Source: Ehretia macrophylla
Lineage: Eukaryota; Streptophyta; Magnoliopsida; Boraginales; Ehretiaceae
NCBI GenBank assembly: GCA_037974665.1
Contig: CM075768.1
Coordinates: 59,538,316 to 59,602,315, forward strand
Reading direction: 5' to 3'
DNA: 64,000 nt
Part shown: piece by piece, positions 1 to 12,035 of the stretch
Layout: each line of letters opens with the position of its first letter
Position numbering within the stretch: the stretch's first letter is position 1
Made by a program: the position numbers and the translations under genes
The notes under the pieces: generated by a model
The model's input: only the letters and a program-made list of their open reading frames with translations
What the model was told of the DNA's origin: nothing
Database searches by the model: none

Positions 1-144
1 GTTTTTAAGTTTAGCACCCAATAAAAAAAAATTATCAATATATGAATATTAAATTATGTATTTTTAATCAGTATTAAATAGGTTGGATTCTCTTGGCTTA
101 CTTGGGCATAATAAAATCTATACTTATGATGTAATAACTTCTAA

Positions 145-1463
145 GAGTATCTCAAATGGGAAGCACTATTAGAAATGGCAATGGGGCTGGGTAGGGGTGG
201 GGGGAGCTATCCCCCCGCCCCGTCCCGTCTCGTCCCGCTACTCAAAAAGTTGTTCCATTCCCCGTCCCGTCCCTGCATTCTATACACCCGTCCCCCGTCC
301 CATGTCCCATCCCCGCCCCCGAATCCCCATGGGGGATGGGGATTACCCGCGGAGTTTTTATTATTCTTTTTAAACCTTAAGAATTAAAGTTAATTTGAAT
401 TATAAAATTTTAAAATATAAATTAAAGTTATACTAATGATAAATATAAATATAGATCTTAAATAAAGTCTAATATTAATTATTTTTGTAGTTAAATAGTA
501 AAAGTAATATTATAGTAATTGAGTCTCAAATATTTAAAATAAATTTTGGCTTAACAATTGTGTATGAGAACTATAATTGAAAAAGAACAATTCTTTATGC
601 TAGTGAGATTGCATTGATTATTATAATTTTTTTTCTTATCGCATGTCACATATAATATTAGTTGCAATTCTTTAAAATTCATCTTTAGTTATGTTATTTG
701 AAGCTTTCTGAAGTACAACTAAAACAACTAACAAATCTCTTAATTCACTATGAATAATAGTAAAATTGAGATATTTATGTCAAATGATAGCAAATCTCAA
801 GTTACGGCATGCAGTGGTTTTAAGAATAATTATAAAATCCTTTCAAAGAATCTAATTTTTCTTCTCCATTTTATAATACTTTGTTTAATGTTATTTTTTA
901 TACTTTTATATGCATAATTTTAATACATATATAATTTTAAAATAATAAAAATAACTATCTATGTATGCGGGACAAGTTATGCGGGGCGAAATGCTTATCC
1001 CCGCACCCGCCCAGCCCCTACACGGGGATTAAAAGTTAATCCCCATCTCCCATCCCATTCCCTATTTCCCGCCTTAATCCCTGCCCTATTTGGGGCAAGG
1101 ATGGGGCGGGTACCCGCAATCCCTGTCCCCACTGTCATCCCTAAGCACTATTCATAAAAAAATTATCATTTTTGGCTATTTTTAGAGATTCGGGTCTCTA
1201 AAAATTATTATTAATGATTTAAATATATATGGGGTCTACCACTTTTGTCAACTTTTATACTAAAATAGAGGTCCAATCACTTTTTAGGTCTCTAAATTTA
1301 GAGTCAAAAAAGTAAACTAGGTCTCTATTTTAACTCAAATCTCTAAAAAGTGATAGGCCCCATGTATATTTAAATCATTAATAATGATTTTTAGAGACTT
1401 AAGTCTCTAAAAATAACCAAAAATAATAAATTTTTATAAATAATATACACCATTGGAGATACC
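145..1463. mobile_element. PIF/Harbinger-like (Tourist-type) MITE, split by a second MITE
   Basis: The left end GAGTATCTCAAATGG and the right end CCATTGGAGATAC are inverted. Behind them the arms match over more than 100 bp: the stretch after 1152 is nearly the reverse complement of the stretch ending at 1463, and both arms contain the motif TTTTTAGAGA and the phrase ATGATTTAAATATA. The flanks share TAA (142-144 and 1464-1466), or CTAAG if the ends are set slightly differently, which suits a PIF/Harbinger-type 3-bp duplication. Without the inner insertion the element is about 340 bp and almost fully palindromic. It has no coding capacity. The superfamily is inferred from the duplication length. 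Confidence 0.75.
170..1143. mobile_element. hAT-like non-autonomous element nested in the MITE
   Basis: The ends TAGAAATGGCAA and CTGTCATCCCTA are imperfect inverted repeats. The element is flanked by a perfect 8-bp duplication AGCACTAT (162-169 and 1144-1151), the length typical of hAT elements. Both termini are C/G-rich (runs of CCCCGCCC and GGGGCGGG at 185-350 and 965-1135), in sharp contrast to the AT-rich core. The 70-aa frame at 175-387 is only the low-complexity terminus read as protein. No transposase is visible, so this is a roughly 974-bp deletion derivative or MITE. Confidence 0.85.
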
Positions 1464-1536
1464 TAAGACTGCCTAGTTTGAAGTTTTTTCCACTTCTAAA
1501 TGGTTGCGGGTATGTCGTTGGCCAAGACCTAAGTCT

Positions 1537-1606
1537 ACGCTTTGCAAGTACTCATGCAGTCCTGCTTCTGCACGCTTTGCAAGTACTCATGCAGTCCTGC
1601 TTCTGC
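1537..1606. repeat. Two-copy 35-bp tandem duplication
   Basis: A 35-bp unit beginning ACGCTTTGCAAGTACTCATG occurs twice head to tail with no difference that I can see. It lies in otherwise unremarkable non-coding DNA and encodes nothing recognisable. Perfect identity suggests a recent slippage or repair duplication. Confidence 0.9.
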
Positions 1607-2360
1607 TGTTGTGGTCGATGTGGTCTTCTTCAATAGTCTAGCATTAGGGGCCCTTACCTAGTCCAAGTTGTCAGCAAATCCATTTCGAGAAAAATTGTTA
1701 AGTCCGACAAATTTTTTAATAAGTAAGACTTGTATAATGTAGATTTAACAATAATTGTGAGAATCTATTGAGTCCGATTATTTAATCCAATAGGTGCCTC
1801 TATTTTGTTGCTAGAATTTCTCTTTGTGCTTTTGTGGGGTGGAAGATTGGGGGTGTCATTAAGGACATATTTAGATTTTTCTTCATTTTTTTTAATTCAT
1901 TCTAAGCAAGACCATATTAGATTTACTCTAAAATTATAGGGTGTAACAGAGCATTTTAACGCATATTTCAATTCTACCAAGAGTCTAACATTATTTGTGA
2001 TAAGAGGACAGAAGTTTAAACTTAAACCTTCGCCCACAACAAGTTGCTAATTAACCTTCCACCCAACCATTGAGGACTAGATTTAGAAATTTTTATCCAA
2101 TGGAAACTTTATCACATAATTTATTTTTTAATTGTGGTGAATTAATTTTTTAGACTAAAAATTTCTCCAAAAATACTCATATATTTAATTAAAAAAATTG
2201 AGATTAGTAACAAATACAATCCTGCTAGACCACATACACATCCATCCCTTGATGTGATTCAACGACTTTGTCTCATCCCCGGAAAAAAGTTACCTCCTTG
2301 ACTCTACTCTCCTTGTGTACCTCATTTTTCTAAAGCTAAACTGATATATTGAGACTTTTA
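1607..2360. other. Intergenic, no gene seen
   Basis: AT-rich non-coding DNA. No open frame resembles a protein family, and I saw no convincing terminal repeats. Confidence 0.6.
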
Positions 2361-2719
2361 GGCTCCGTTTGTTTGCTGTAAAATATTTTTCCATAAAATA
2401 TTTTTTAGATTTTACGGTGTTTGGTAACACTAAAAAATTGATCAAACGTAAAATATTTTACAGTCAAAAATTGCGGCTATTTTTCTTAAATTTTACGGTG
2501 TTTGGTAACACCGAAAAATTAGTCAACCATAAAATGTTTTCCGATCAATAATTACGGCTAGTACAAAATTTTATAAAATATGTTACGGGACTTTGGGAGA
2601 AGAAAATGTTTTACGGAATTCACGATACATCCAAATACCAAAAAATATTTTTCAGTAATCTATTTTCTGAAAAAATATTTTTCCCCAATAAATTATTTTA
2701 CGGCAAACAAATGGAGCAG
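2361..2719. mobile_element. MITE with GGCTCCGTTTGTTTG-type inverted ends
   Basis: The left end GGCTCCGTTTGTTTGCTGTA is inverted at the right end (TACGGCAAACAAATGGAGCA) with few mismatches. The interior holds a degenerate direct duplication of roughly 90 bp, both copies containing TTTTACGGTGTTTGGTAACA. The 60-aa frame at 2369-2551 arises from this repeat and is not a gene. I could not define a clear target duplication, so the superfamily is open. Confidence 0.75.
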
Positions 2720-2896
2720 TTTCACATTAATCTTCATTCATTGATTACCCAATGAAGAAATGCAAACGAGGTTGCCATAATGGTAGAGGCACTCAGAGTT
2801 TGAGGTTGAATAAAAAGAAACCTTACCCTTTTTAAGATGTCATCCACTTTATTTTTTGAGTTTCTTCTTTCAAAACTAGTTTATTTTCTACTTAGT

Positions 2897-3640
2897 CAGT
2901 GGCGGACTTATATATATAATGAAGGTGTGCTCTCAACTTGAAAAAAGAAAAAATATATATATTTTTTTGTTTTTTGTTTATAAAAAAACCATTACAGTAG
3001 AACCTCTTTAAATTAATACTTAATAAATTAATAATCTCTTTTAAATAATAAAAATGTCTGATCCCAATTTGGAACCAATGTAAAAAAATAAATAATTTTG
3101 ATAAAATTATAAAATAATACATTTAAAATATTTTTTTTGTAACTTATCGATCCTCATATTCCATAAATTAATAATTAGTTAAAAAGTATATAATAAATTA
3201 TTTATAAAGTTTTCTCAAAACATAGATCAAGAGTAACTTGTCTTTTATTGAATTTCAAATATAACTGAATTTCATATTTAATTGTGCGCAATGCGTTTAA
3301 AAAATTTAATCCTACTAAATTAGATTTTTTATCTTATATTCTCATTAGACTTTTCTACTTGCTTTTCAAGTTGACCTGAAAAAATATAATTGTTTTTCAA
3401 AATAGATACCATAAATATAATATGTTTTCTATTAAGTCAAAAAAATCAAATATCTCGAAAAATTAATAATTATTAATTTATCAATAAATTTATATATCGA
3501 TAAATTAATAGAATTTAGCAGTCTCAACGCTATTAATTTAAAGAAGTTATACTTTATATTGAATATTTTTGTTATATTAGTGCACACCCTAACATTTATC
3601 ATTGGACAAGTGCATACCCCTATACCTAGTTGACTGAGTC
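2897..3640. mobile_element. hAT-like MITE (CAGTGGCGGA end), interrupted by another MITE
   Basis: The left end CAGTGGCGGACTTATAT matches the left end of the complete relative at 52647-52826. After the inner insertion the similarity resumes at about 3556 (TTATATTGAATATTTT then GTGCACACCC and GTGCATACCCC), again as in the relative. The final inverted end is too diverged to place, so the right border is approximate. The short frames at 2892-3122 and 3432-3701 are not genes. Confidence 0.6.
2994..3555. mobile_element. MITE with AGTAGAACCTCTTTAAATTA ends, nested copy
   Basis: The left end AGTAGAACCTCTTTAAATTA and the right end, read on the other strand as AGTATAACTTCTTTAAATTA, are inverted over about 23 bp with two or three mismatches. 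The interior is closely related to 15222-15700 along its length, sharing GGACCAATGT and the phrase AATTGTGCGCAATGC / AATTGTTCACAATGC. It sits inside the hAT-like MITE that starts at 2897. It is about 560 bp with no coding capacity. Family assignment is open. Confidence 0.75.
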
Positions 3641-5279
3641 TTGTTAGATTTTGGTTGGTATGGCTTCTCATGCCATTGTATTTTCCAACAATGTCATACA
3701 AAACAATTGAGCATCACTCACTTTCTATCTATTATTTTGTATTGGAAAAATTATTCAATTCTATAAAATAATTGTTTGGTCATAAAATAAAAAGTGAATT
3801 CTATAACATGTGAGATCTACTCATATTTTAGAAGGCCATCTTAGAGGCATAATAGTGTAAATATAATAGATTCCCTCCAAAGTAATTTATAGGTATTTAT
3901 AAAGAGGAGGTGGGAGGCTCTACCCATCGGTAAAAACATGACTTCTATAAAATGACTTTATGTAAAAGTTTGTGACTATTCACCAAGTCAGAACAAACAT
4001 GACTATTCATAGCAAGGATTATTGAAACATTTTCCAAAAGCAACAAAGGGCTGCAAAAATTGACCAGGTAAATGGTCCATTACTCTGTCCATCAATTGGT
4101 CCATAGAGGGAGGGGGGGGGGGGGGGGGGGGGTTAGTTAGAATGAATTGACTTGGGAATATTTTTAATTTTATATATATTTTGAATTTAACTTTTAAGAT
4201 TGATGAGTAATATTTTATGTTACTTTTCTGACTCTTTACATTTTTTTTATATAATAAAAATTTATGTATTAAATATCAAATATTTATATATATATGAGAT
4301 AATATATAGTAATACTTCAATTTATAAATTGTTTAGGTCTTATTAACCAAATAAATTTGAATTTGTACTGTACTTATATCAACACCAATAGACATTCAAC
4401 ACAAAGCCCCAAGAGAGAGAATTATCCTTCCAAGTGGATATGTACGTCAATATATACACTAAGAAATTGTTGTCTTTCCTACTTAATGGGAAGGATAGAG
4501 ACAGGAGGAAAGACTGCATAGAACTTAAACCTACGAGATCGATTCTCTGCCAAGAGATATCAAATATGGATCTCGCTCTCATAATTTACAGTCATTAGAT
4601 CTCGACGTAAGATAATAATCTCAAATATAGACCATCTTATTGGTCAAGGTACAGATTTATCCAAACAATCTTAGGTTCGACTGATTAGGTTAGTGAATAG
4701 ATCATGGTACACCCTATAATTTACTTAGAATTAAGTCTGATTCAAGTGAGTGTTCTAGTAGACAACAATTTAAAGCCCGCTACAAGTATTGTTAAGACTC
4801 AAGTTGAAGCAATCAACAATTAGGCGCAAGCCACGGTTGAGATTTAAAGCTAAATAGTAGATTCAACACACTCGCTACAAGTATTTTTAAGGTAAATACA
4901 TGTGAATTATAAGCAAGATAAACATAAATCCAACTAGATCTAAATATTCAATAAGAACAAACACAACTAAATATCCAAATTTAAATTTCAAATATAAACC
5001 ATATACAAAGCATGAAAGGACTTTTCTTAACCACTATGAAGTTTAGTTCATGCTCAAATCTAAACTAAAAATATGAAAAAGATGGGAAAAAAAAAACTTT
5101 CCCATATCAATAGTTTAGGTGGGCAGGCTAAACCCCCTACTAATAGAGAGGGGGAAAAAAGAAAGAAAATTAGTTCCACTTATATCTTGCATATGTCATA
5201 TAGGTTGAACTCAATTTCTTACGCCTTGGGCCCAACGTAGAATCCACACACAAGACACCCACATTATAACTAGATGACA
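3641..5279. other. Intergenic, no gene seen; homopolymer G run inside
   Basis: AT-rich non-coding DNA. Short frames, for example on the minus strand at 4379-4582, resemble nothing I know. The only striking feature is the poly-G run at 4112-4132. Confidence 0.55.
4112..4132 (+). repeat. Poly-G run, about 21 G
   Basis: An uninterrupted run of roughly 21 guanines, preceded by GAGGGA, in AT-rich surroundings. Such runs can form G-quadruplexes and are prone to sequencing and assembly length errors, so the exact length is uncertain. Confidence 0.85.
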
Positions 5280-5535
5280 AATACTATTATGGAGGATATT
5301 CAGAAGATTGTGGCTGAAGTATCGTGGGTGAGATTCTAGTACATTATAAGAATGGCCATCAACCATGTGATTGGATCGCTAAGTGTAAACTTAAGGAAGA
5401 TTTGTCTTTAAATAGGGTATCGTGCATACCCTCATGTCTAATGTATTTGTCAGCAAGTGATATCCACTCTTCAAGGATTGAATGAACTTTGTAATTTCTT
5501 TTGGATTGAATGCAAAAATGTTTTAACCCCAAAAA
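5280..5535 (+). mobile_element. Possible LINE 3' end (RNase H-like relic)
   Basis: One frame reads ILVHYKNGHQPCDWIAKC, which resembles the end of the RNase H domain of plant LINEs (pattern R-E-G-N-x-x-A-D-x-L-A), followed by a loosely LINE-like tail. The Copia element starting at 5546 cuts off anything further downstream. The match is short and could be chance. Confidence 0.3.
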
Positions 5536-5545
5536 AATGCATCTT

Positions 5546-5914
5546 TGTTATGAAATATTGATATGTAAATATTCACCAGTATGTATCAGCAGCGTGTTTT
5601 TGATTTGTAGTAGCATGCAACCAGCTTGCATTAGCAGCTTGCAACCAGCATGCATCAGCAGCATGTTTCTGATTTGCAGTAGCTTGCAACCAGCTTGCAT
5701 CAGCAGCTTTTGATTTGCAGCAGCTTGCAGCCAGCAGCCAGCTTTTGATTTGCAGTTGCTTATACTGCATCAGCGTTTGGGCAACCAAGAGCTTCTGAAA
5801 ATCTATAAATAAAGAAGTTCTATTGAAATGTAGATCATTCAGAATTCAGAAATGAATAAGAGTTTCAGTTTTCTCTTTATACTATCTGTTGTCTTTTGCA
5901 GTTATTTTATAATA
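5546..5914 (+). repeat. 5' LTR of the old Copia element
   Basis: It begins TGTTATGAAATATTGATATG and matches 13463-13844 at about 90 %. It contains a degenerate internal repeat (variants of CAGCAGCTTGCAACCAGC) and a TATA-like CTATAAATA near 5800. Directly after it stands CGTTATCAGCACGAG, the position of the primer binding site. Frames on either strand here are repeat artefacts. Confidence 0.9.
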
Positions 5915-6175
5915 CGTTATCAGCACGAGTCTCTACCATTAGTTACTTGGTAAAAAGTTATGGTGGGAATCAAATCTTACTCTTTGAATATGAAAAGAAA
6001 AACCTTGCCGCAGTTTTGAAGCTATTTCAGATGGATGTATGAATAATATACCCTATGTATATCATTTATAGAAAAATATTTTTCATTTATTATCTTATCC
6101 TTGAAATATTGAAATTAACATTGTTATAGTGAAAATCCCACTGGAATTTATAAAAAGCCAAAATTTTCAGTTGGC

Positions 6176-6500
6176 TTAATACCATTCCCTGAAGTGAATG
6201 AAATTAAAATTCTCTAATGTGAATTGAAATTGGATTCCCTGAAGTGAATCGAAAATTGCATTCCCTGAAGTGAATGAAATAGAAATTTCCTAAAGGAATA
6301 TAATTGAAAATTTCCCAAAGTGAGTGGAATTAAATTCTCTGAAGGGAATGGAATTGATATCCCCTGAAGTGAATGATATTTATTTTTCTGAAGAAAATAA
6401 CATTATATTCCTTACAGCGGATGAAACTATATTCCCCGAAGTGAATAGAGTTGTGTTCTTCAAAGTGAATGATATTGTATTTCTTGAAGTAAAAGCAATA
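6176..6500 (+). repeat. Degenerate ~30-bp tandem repeat in the Copia leader
   Basis: About ten imperfect units built on CCTGAAGTGAATGAAAT follow one another, with unit lengths varying around 27-33 bp. The array lies in the 5' internal part of the old Copia element. The 62-aa frame across it is repeat-derived. Confidence 0.75.
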
Positions 6501-8042
6501 TCTACATATTAGATTGGTCATAGTCATGACCATGGTTGAGATAATATGTCCCATAAACAATGCTAACATTGATAATCCTTACCACTAGAAGTGGAATAAT
6601 GAAGAAAAGCATGAGAAGTCAACCACTATGAATATTTGTGGTATGAATACGCATTGAGTGTACCTGTTATACGCTTGGCCCAAGGCACATGTACTAACTA
6701 TTTAGTTTTACCAGTCTAACTTGCTCCAGTAGAGCTAATATATCATGACTTTGTGGCCCATAATTTCGAATCGTGGATTCATTATATTTTAGCAAGTCCA
6801 TAAGATTTTTGCTCAGATTAAAGATATTTGCCAAAATGAATATCTTATTGGGCCCACAAATGAAGGTGATAAAGAATATATTTGCATTTTCTTTTGAATC
6901 CATGCCAGAAGCATGTATTTCAAAATTCTTGCTCTTTCTTATGGGTTGTATCATACAATCATACGAGCAATTGAATCACCTCTTGTGTAAAAGCAAAGAT
7001 ATCATAATCTAATTGTTCTCATGGTTTGACATAATCAACTTGGCTACCTAGGGGCAATATTCATATTTTGAACCCCTAGTTGATGATCATGTTAAATCAC
7101 ATTTTGGTGCTTTCTATTTAATGAGGACTTCTTCCCTTCATTAAAGGGACAAAAAATCGTTACTTGAAGTTAGCGTGAGATATTTGAGAGGGACCTGAAG
7201 TTCTCTGTGATACATCTTTGATATCTCAATATAATATATTTTGGAGGACAATATTATTATCTCATTTGAATCTAAGGATTTAGCAATGTGAACTTGAAGT
7301 TCAAAGAATTATTTATTTGCACAGTATTACAAATAATTTACCAAATGCAAAGAATATTGTGAAATCACAAATATTTGCTATAAATGTGTCGACACAAATT
7401 GTTGTCCCAGAAGGACATATAGTAAACACCATAACATATGCATCTGAGACACACTAGAAGCATAGTGTATCTGTCGGTGCAAAAGATATTATACCTTTGA
7501 AAAGGGAAAACGCATGGAAACAAATATATAAATTATGAATCTTGCAGATTCTATATCTTTAAGGTGCACGACAGAACTAGCAAAACCAACCGATGTTGGT
7601 AAATGCACAATCCGTGAAGAGATTGAAGAACATTTGGTCCTTGGAGAGACCAAATGCTTGGAATAAAGCGATAAGGATCCTAAACCACAAAGTGTGGATG
7701 AATGTCGACAAAGACCTGATCGGTCAAAGAGAGAGAAGCAATATAGTGGAAACTCAGCTCACATGACAAATGTGAAATTCTTGTATGTGGGATTGAGAGG
7801 GAGCATTGTGAAGCAAACCCTATGTCATTTTCAATCCCATAACGCTTAGATACTTGCAAGTACTGTACCATATAGGTATCGATCCCTTCAACTACTTAAA
7901 GCTTCATAGGCAATGGGTTAGTATGTTATATGAGTACGCTTTGGCTTATATCCCCATATGGTAACTGTAATACCATTGTTAATGAGTTCTTATGCTTCTT
8001 ATAGAAATGGCAACTACTTGCCAATATAAATCACGTGATATT

Positions 8043-8168
8043 AATATTGAAGTTCCTGAATAACTTATTATGTCTGAAGCATATAATATTGAAGTTCCTG
8101 AATAACTTATTATGTCTGAAGCATATAATATTGAAGTTCTTGAAGAACTTACTATGCCTGAAGCATAT
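8043..8168 (+). repeat. Three tandem 42-bp units
   Basis: The unit starting AATATTGAAGTTCCTGAATA occurs three times at a 42-bp period (8043, 8085, 8127). The first two are identical and the third differs at a few sites. It falls in the Copia interior just left of the Gypsy insertion. Since 42 is a multiple of three, it may derive from a repeated stretch of the old polyprotein. Confidence 0.9.
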
Positions 8169-8248
8169 GACTCGAAATCCCGAAAAATGTAATCGATTAC
8201 AAAGATCTTTGTACAAATGAAAACATTATGGAAGAATATGGTCCTATT

Positions 8249-8554
8249 GATAAGAATGTAAAATGTCATATTTTTCTCCCTTAATGTTTAATCTTATACA
8301 CCTATTTGATGCCTAAATACACTCATTATTTTTATATTTTGATTTAGGATGCAAATGGAGGCATAATGAGCAAAATAAAGTTAAATCGCGTAATTCTGGA
8401 TAGTTACGACACTGTTACGTTGTTTGGGCATAACTTTCTCATCCGAACTTCGATTGAGCCAATTCAAGATGTTCTGGAAAGCTAAGAAGAAGATATACAA
8501 GTTTTATGTTTTGAGTTTTGAGAAATAAAGGCTGCATCAAATCCGAAATTGGAC
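8249..8554 (+). repeat. 5' LTR remnant of the nested Gypsy element
   Basis: About 305 bp that match the first part of the 3' LTR (10625 onward) at about 90 %, including AAATCGCGTAATTCTGGA and CAATTCAAGATGTTCTGGAA. Confidence 0.8.
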
Positions 8555-10624
8555 ATGAGTTTTGATGGTGAAATTACTAAGTTTAATATTTATGATGCCA
8601 TGAAATATCCTAGTGGTGATAATCATGTTTATTCTATTGATGTGGTTGATTCTTCAGCACAGGAAGTAAAAGAACTTGACGAAAAAAGTGGATTGAAAGT
8701 TGTCATTAGTAAGCAACTTGAGAAAGGTATGAGGAGTTAGCCTTCAGTACTGATTTGCAGGGAACTATTGCAGCATTGAATGTTTTTCCACAGGAACCTA
8801 TTCCAGATTTGAAGCCGTTCCAAGAGGAGAATGTGGAAGAATTGGACTTCGATAATCCTGATTGGGAGGCAACCCAAAAGTAGTTTGTCTTACTGGCTAA
8901 CGTTAAATGGATCCAAGTATTTTAATTTTTTTTAGGTATTAGTTATTTTGATATTTTTATTGTTTCACAGAGTCGGTTTCAGTGCCTTCCAGAGTTCGGC
9001 GCCTTTGTATGGGGATGTAAATAGGGTTGGCCAACAAAAAAAAATAAAAATGAAAAATAAAAAAACAAAGTACTTTATTATTGTTCTTTTTTTTTTTTGG
9101 GCTTCACTGAATAGTTGCAGATTTAAAGCATTACTTTTCTTCTCTCTAACAAGTACTTCAGGTATGTCTTCCTACAGGCTCTATTTCTCTTACTTCACTT
9201 GCTTTCATGTTTCTACTCATCTTTGCATAAATTTGAAGTTTATTTTTACTCATTGAGGACAATGAAAGTTTTAAGTGTGAGAGAGGGGATTTAGGTTGTG
9301 TTTTAATTTTCTTTAAAAAAAAAGTTTTCAATGGTTTTTTTTTTTTAGCATGGCATGAGCAAGGTGCAATTAAGCTTGAAAGATTCAGAACATGATTGAA
9401 TAAGTACTATTTTCACTTAAAATTAATTAGTTTAGTTATTTTCTTTAAGCATGGCAGTGACTGAATTACGTAGACAAAAGCTGGTGAGATTTTGAGCCTT
9501 TAGACTGACACATCCATAATCAGTCTCACTATTTTCTTTCATGAGAGATATTTTCCCATAGATTTGTTTCTCTAGAACTTGCCTTGATTCTCTTCGAGGT
9601 TACATTGACACATGCATGCATGAACATGATTAAGGCTTTCTTTGATTTAGCTACATAAGTCAAATAGCCTATCTTGTAATTAATATTTCCCTTTGTTAAA
9701 CCCCTTTGAGCTTTATTGACCTTGTTTATTGTGAACCCACGTTATAAGCTTTAAACCCGAAAAACAATGTCTTTACTCAAGCCTTAGGACTAGTGGAGCA
9801 TTGTTCAACGTTATGATATGTATGGGTGTGCAAGAAATAAGTGTGGGGGTGTCTGGATTTGTGGTATGGCTATGACTGGTGAAATGAAACATATTTTCAT
9901 TCTTGATATGTGAGTTCCATTGTTAATATAATTTTGGTAAAAAAAATAAAAAGAAAAAAAAGAAGGAAAAAAACAAAAACAAAAAAAGAAACAATAAAAA
10001 AGAGAGGAAAATAAAGACAAAGAAGAAAGGGAGTGATGGAGGAAATTTTTTTAAAACTATCTATGTTCATAATTCCTTCTAAAAATTCCAAGGAGGAGTT
10101 CTGTTTATACATAATATATACGAAGGTGGAAGCTATTGAATGGAGTGATTGGTTTTGACATGTCTTACATATTCGAGCTCGAGTTGATTTCTTTTTGCTT
10201 CACTAGCTTCGATGGCTTTTGAGCTACATTCCCAAATCTTTCCTACCTTGGTCCTTAAGCCCCGTTACAACCCTTGAAAAGTCCTTATGATTTGTGTTAT
10301 GCATGTGATCTTAGTGGTGGAGAATGAGACGATATGCAAGCCTATGGTAGATCATTTTCATTGAAATGAATTTGAGCAAAACACATACCCTTCAAACACA
10401 TGAGAGTCAAGCGTTTATCTCTGTGAGAGTCTATGTATTCCGTTACTCTATCTTCGAGTGAGAATGCTTACTAAGTAATTATAAGTTGGTTAAGAATGTT
10501 TGTTCATGATATGTTATGAGTTTTGAAGAGCTTGGTTGTTATTTGTTGATGGTGTTGCAAATTTGGTATTTTTGAAAATTTGAGTTTTGCCCGAGGACGA
10601 ACAAAGGTTAAGTGTGGGGAAATT

Positions 10625-12035
10625 TGATAAGAATGCAAAATGTCATATTTTTCTCCCTTAATGTTTAATATTTTATACCTATTTGATGTGTAAATACACT
10701 AATTATTTTTATATTTTGATTTAAGATGCAAATGGAGTCGTTAAGTGCAAAACGAAGTTAAATCGCGTAATTCTGGACAGCTCCGACACTGTTATTTTTT
10801 TTGGACATAACGCTTACATCCAAACTCCGATTGAGGCAATTCAAGATGTTCTGGAAAGCCAAGAATAAGATCTACAACTTTTATGTTTTGACTTTTGAGA
10901 AAAAAAAGGCTACATCAAAGCCGAAATTGGACATGAAGTTATTGCACTTGTGCTGTTTAATGTTTTGGAATGTTCCTTATCTAGAAGCTTCTAGTTGAGG
11001 GTAGAAGAGGTGGTGCACGAAAATTCTAGCTATTTTAGCTATCCTAATTATATTAAGACTTTTCTGGTTATTTTTAGGCTTTCCTAGTTATATTAGGATT
11101 TTACTTTACTTTACCTTTAATATTTTCTTATTCTATTTAGATTATGATTCCATTATCTTAGGGGATTTTGTAGGCTTCACAAACTATAAATAAGGGGAGA
11201 AATCATAAGATTTGGACCTCCTCTCTTTCTCTCCTCTTAGTTTTTGAGTTTTCTTCATGGCTCTGCATGGCTAAACTTTTATTCTTGGTTAAAGAAAATT
11301 GAAGCATCAAAATCAAGAGAACTGTGAGATCTAATTAGTTTTCATTGTTCATTTATGCTTTAAGTATTGAATGTTCTTATGTTTTATTTATATGATTCTT
11401 TCGTTTAATTGCTAGGGCGGCCAACTAGTTTATTATTCGTTATAATCTATTGCTAAGTTAGATATCAAATCCGTAATTGTTTGATCCCCTAATTTGTGAA
11501 GCAACTAAGATTTAATAATTTGCTGCGTCAGAGATTATTAGATTTTAGGAAGAACGTTCAACTAAATTAAATGCAACCGCGTATGCTTGTATTGTTTAGT
11601 TTCATCAGTCCTTCTAATTCTTAAGGCTACTACTAGATTAAACCTTTAGCGCGTGTCTAAAGTTGTTTAGTGGTTATGGTTAATTAGGTCGCGTGTATTC
11701 TAATTAACTACGACTAAGGAGAGATATAAAAATAATTCCAACGGTGAATATTTAAAGTTTGAATTGATATATACTTGCATCAATGATCAGTTACAAGATT
11801 CTGATGGTGGATGTTGACTTAAGACCAAGGTTCATTTTCTTGATTAAATTCGATATTTTTAATTTCAGTAATTTTTCTTAAGTTTTCTTTATATACTCAA
11901 CCCCTCTCCCCCAACCTTGTTCACGTAACATAAAACTAGGCTAGATACTTTCTACGGGAACGATTCTTACTCGCACTACTACAAATATTTTTTAGAGTAC
12001 ATGTTTTATTTTTGGTTGCTTGAGATAGCACACCA
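10625..12035 (+). repeat. 3' LTR of the nested Gypsy element
   Basis: About 1.4 kb from TGATAAGAATGC to ACACCA, followed directly by the target duplication CCTAT. It contains a TATA-like ACTATAAATAAGG near 11190 and the late phrase GGGAACGATTCTTACTCGCA, both usual in plant Gypsy LTRs. The right border rests on the duplication. Confidence 0.75.

Larger units (their letters stand above)
8249..12035 (+). mobile_element. Ty3/Gypsy element nested in the Copia, broken and much reduced
   Basis: A TGATAAGAATG start occurs at both ends (8249 and 10625), and a perfect duplication CCTAT flanks the element (8244-8248 and 12036-12040). A purine-rich tract (AAGTGTGGGGAAATT) just precedes the 3' copy. The phrases CATTGAGGACAATG and AAGTGTGAGAGAGGGGATT near 9250-9290 are typical of the long 3' leader of plant Athila/Tat-like Gypsy elements. 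A frame at 8549-8740 (FDGEITKFNIYDAMKYP) resembles their polyprotein. The element is clearly a fossil lacking most of its coding interior. LTR divergence of roughly 10 % suggests several million years. The exact clade is inference. Confidence 0.8.

Noticed and set aside
175-387. 70-aa proline-rich frame
   Set aside because: It is the GC-rich end of a hAT-like element (repeated CCCCGTCCCGT) read as protein.
1152-1463. Long hairpin as an siRNA or miRNA gene
   Set aside because: The inverted repeat is explained by the MITE with TAA duplication; a small-RNA role is possible but not shown.
2767-2815. SINE or tRNA-like box A (GCCATAATGGTAGAGGC)
   Set aside because: No box B at the right spacing and no A tail or duplication.
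8043-8168. CRISPR-like array
   Set aside because: The three units are directly adjacent without spacers, and the genome is a plant nuclear one.
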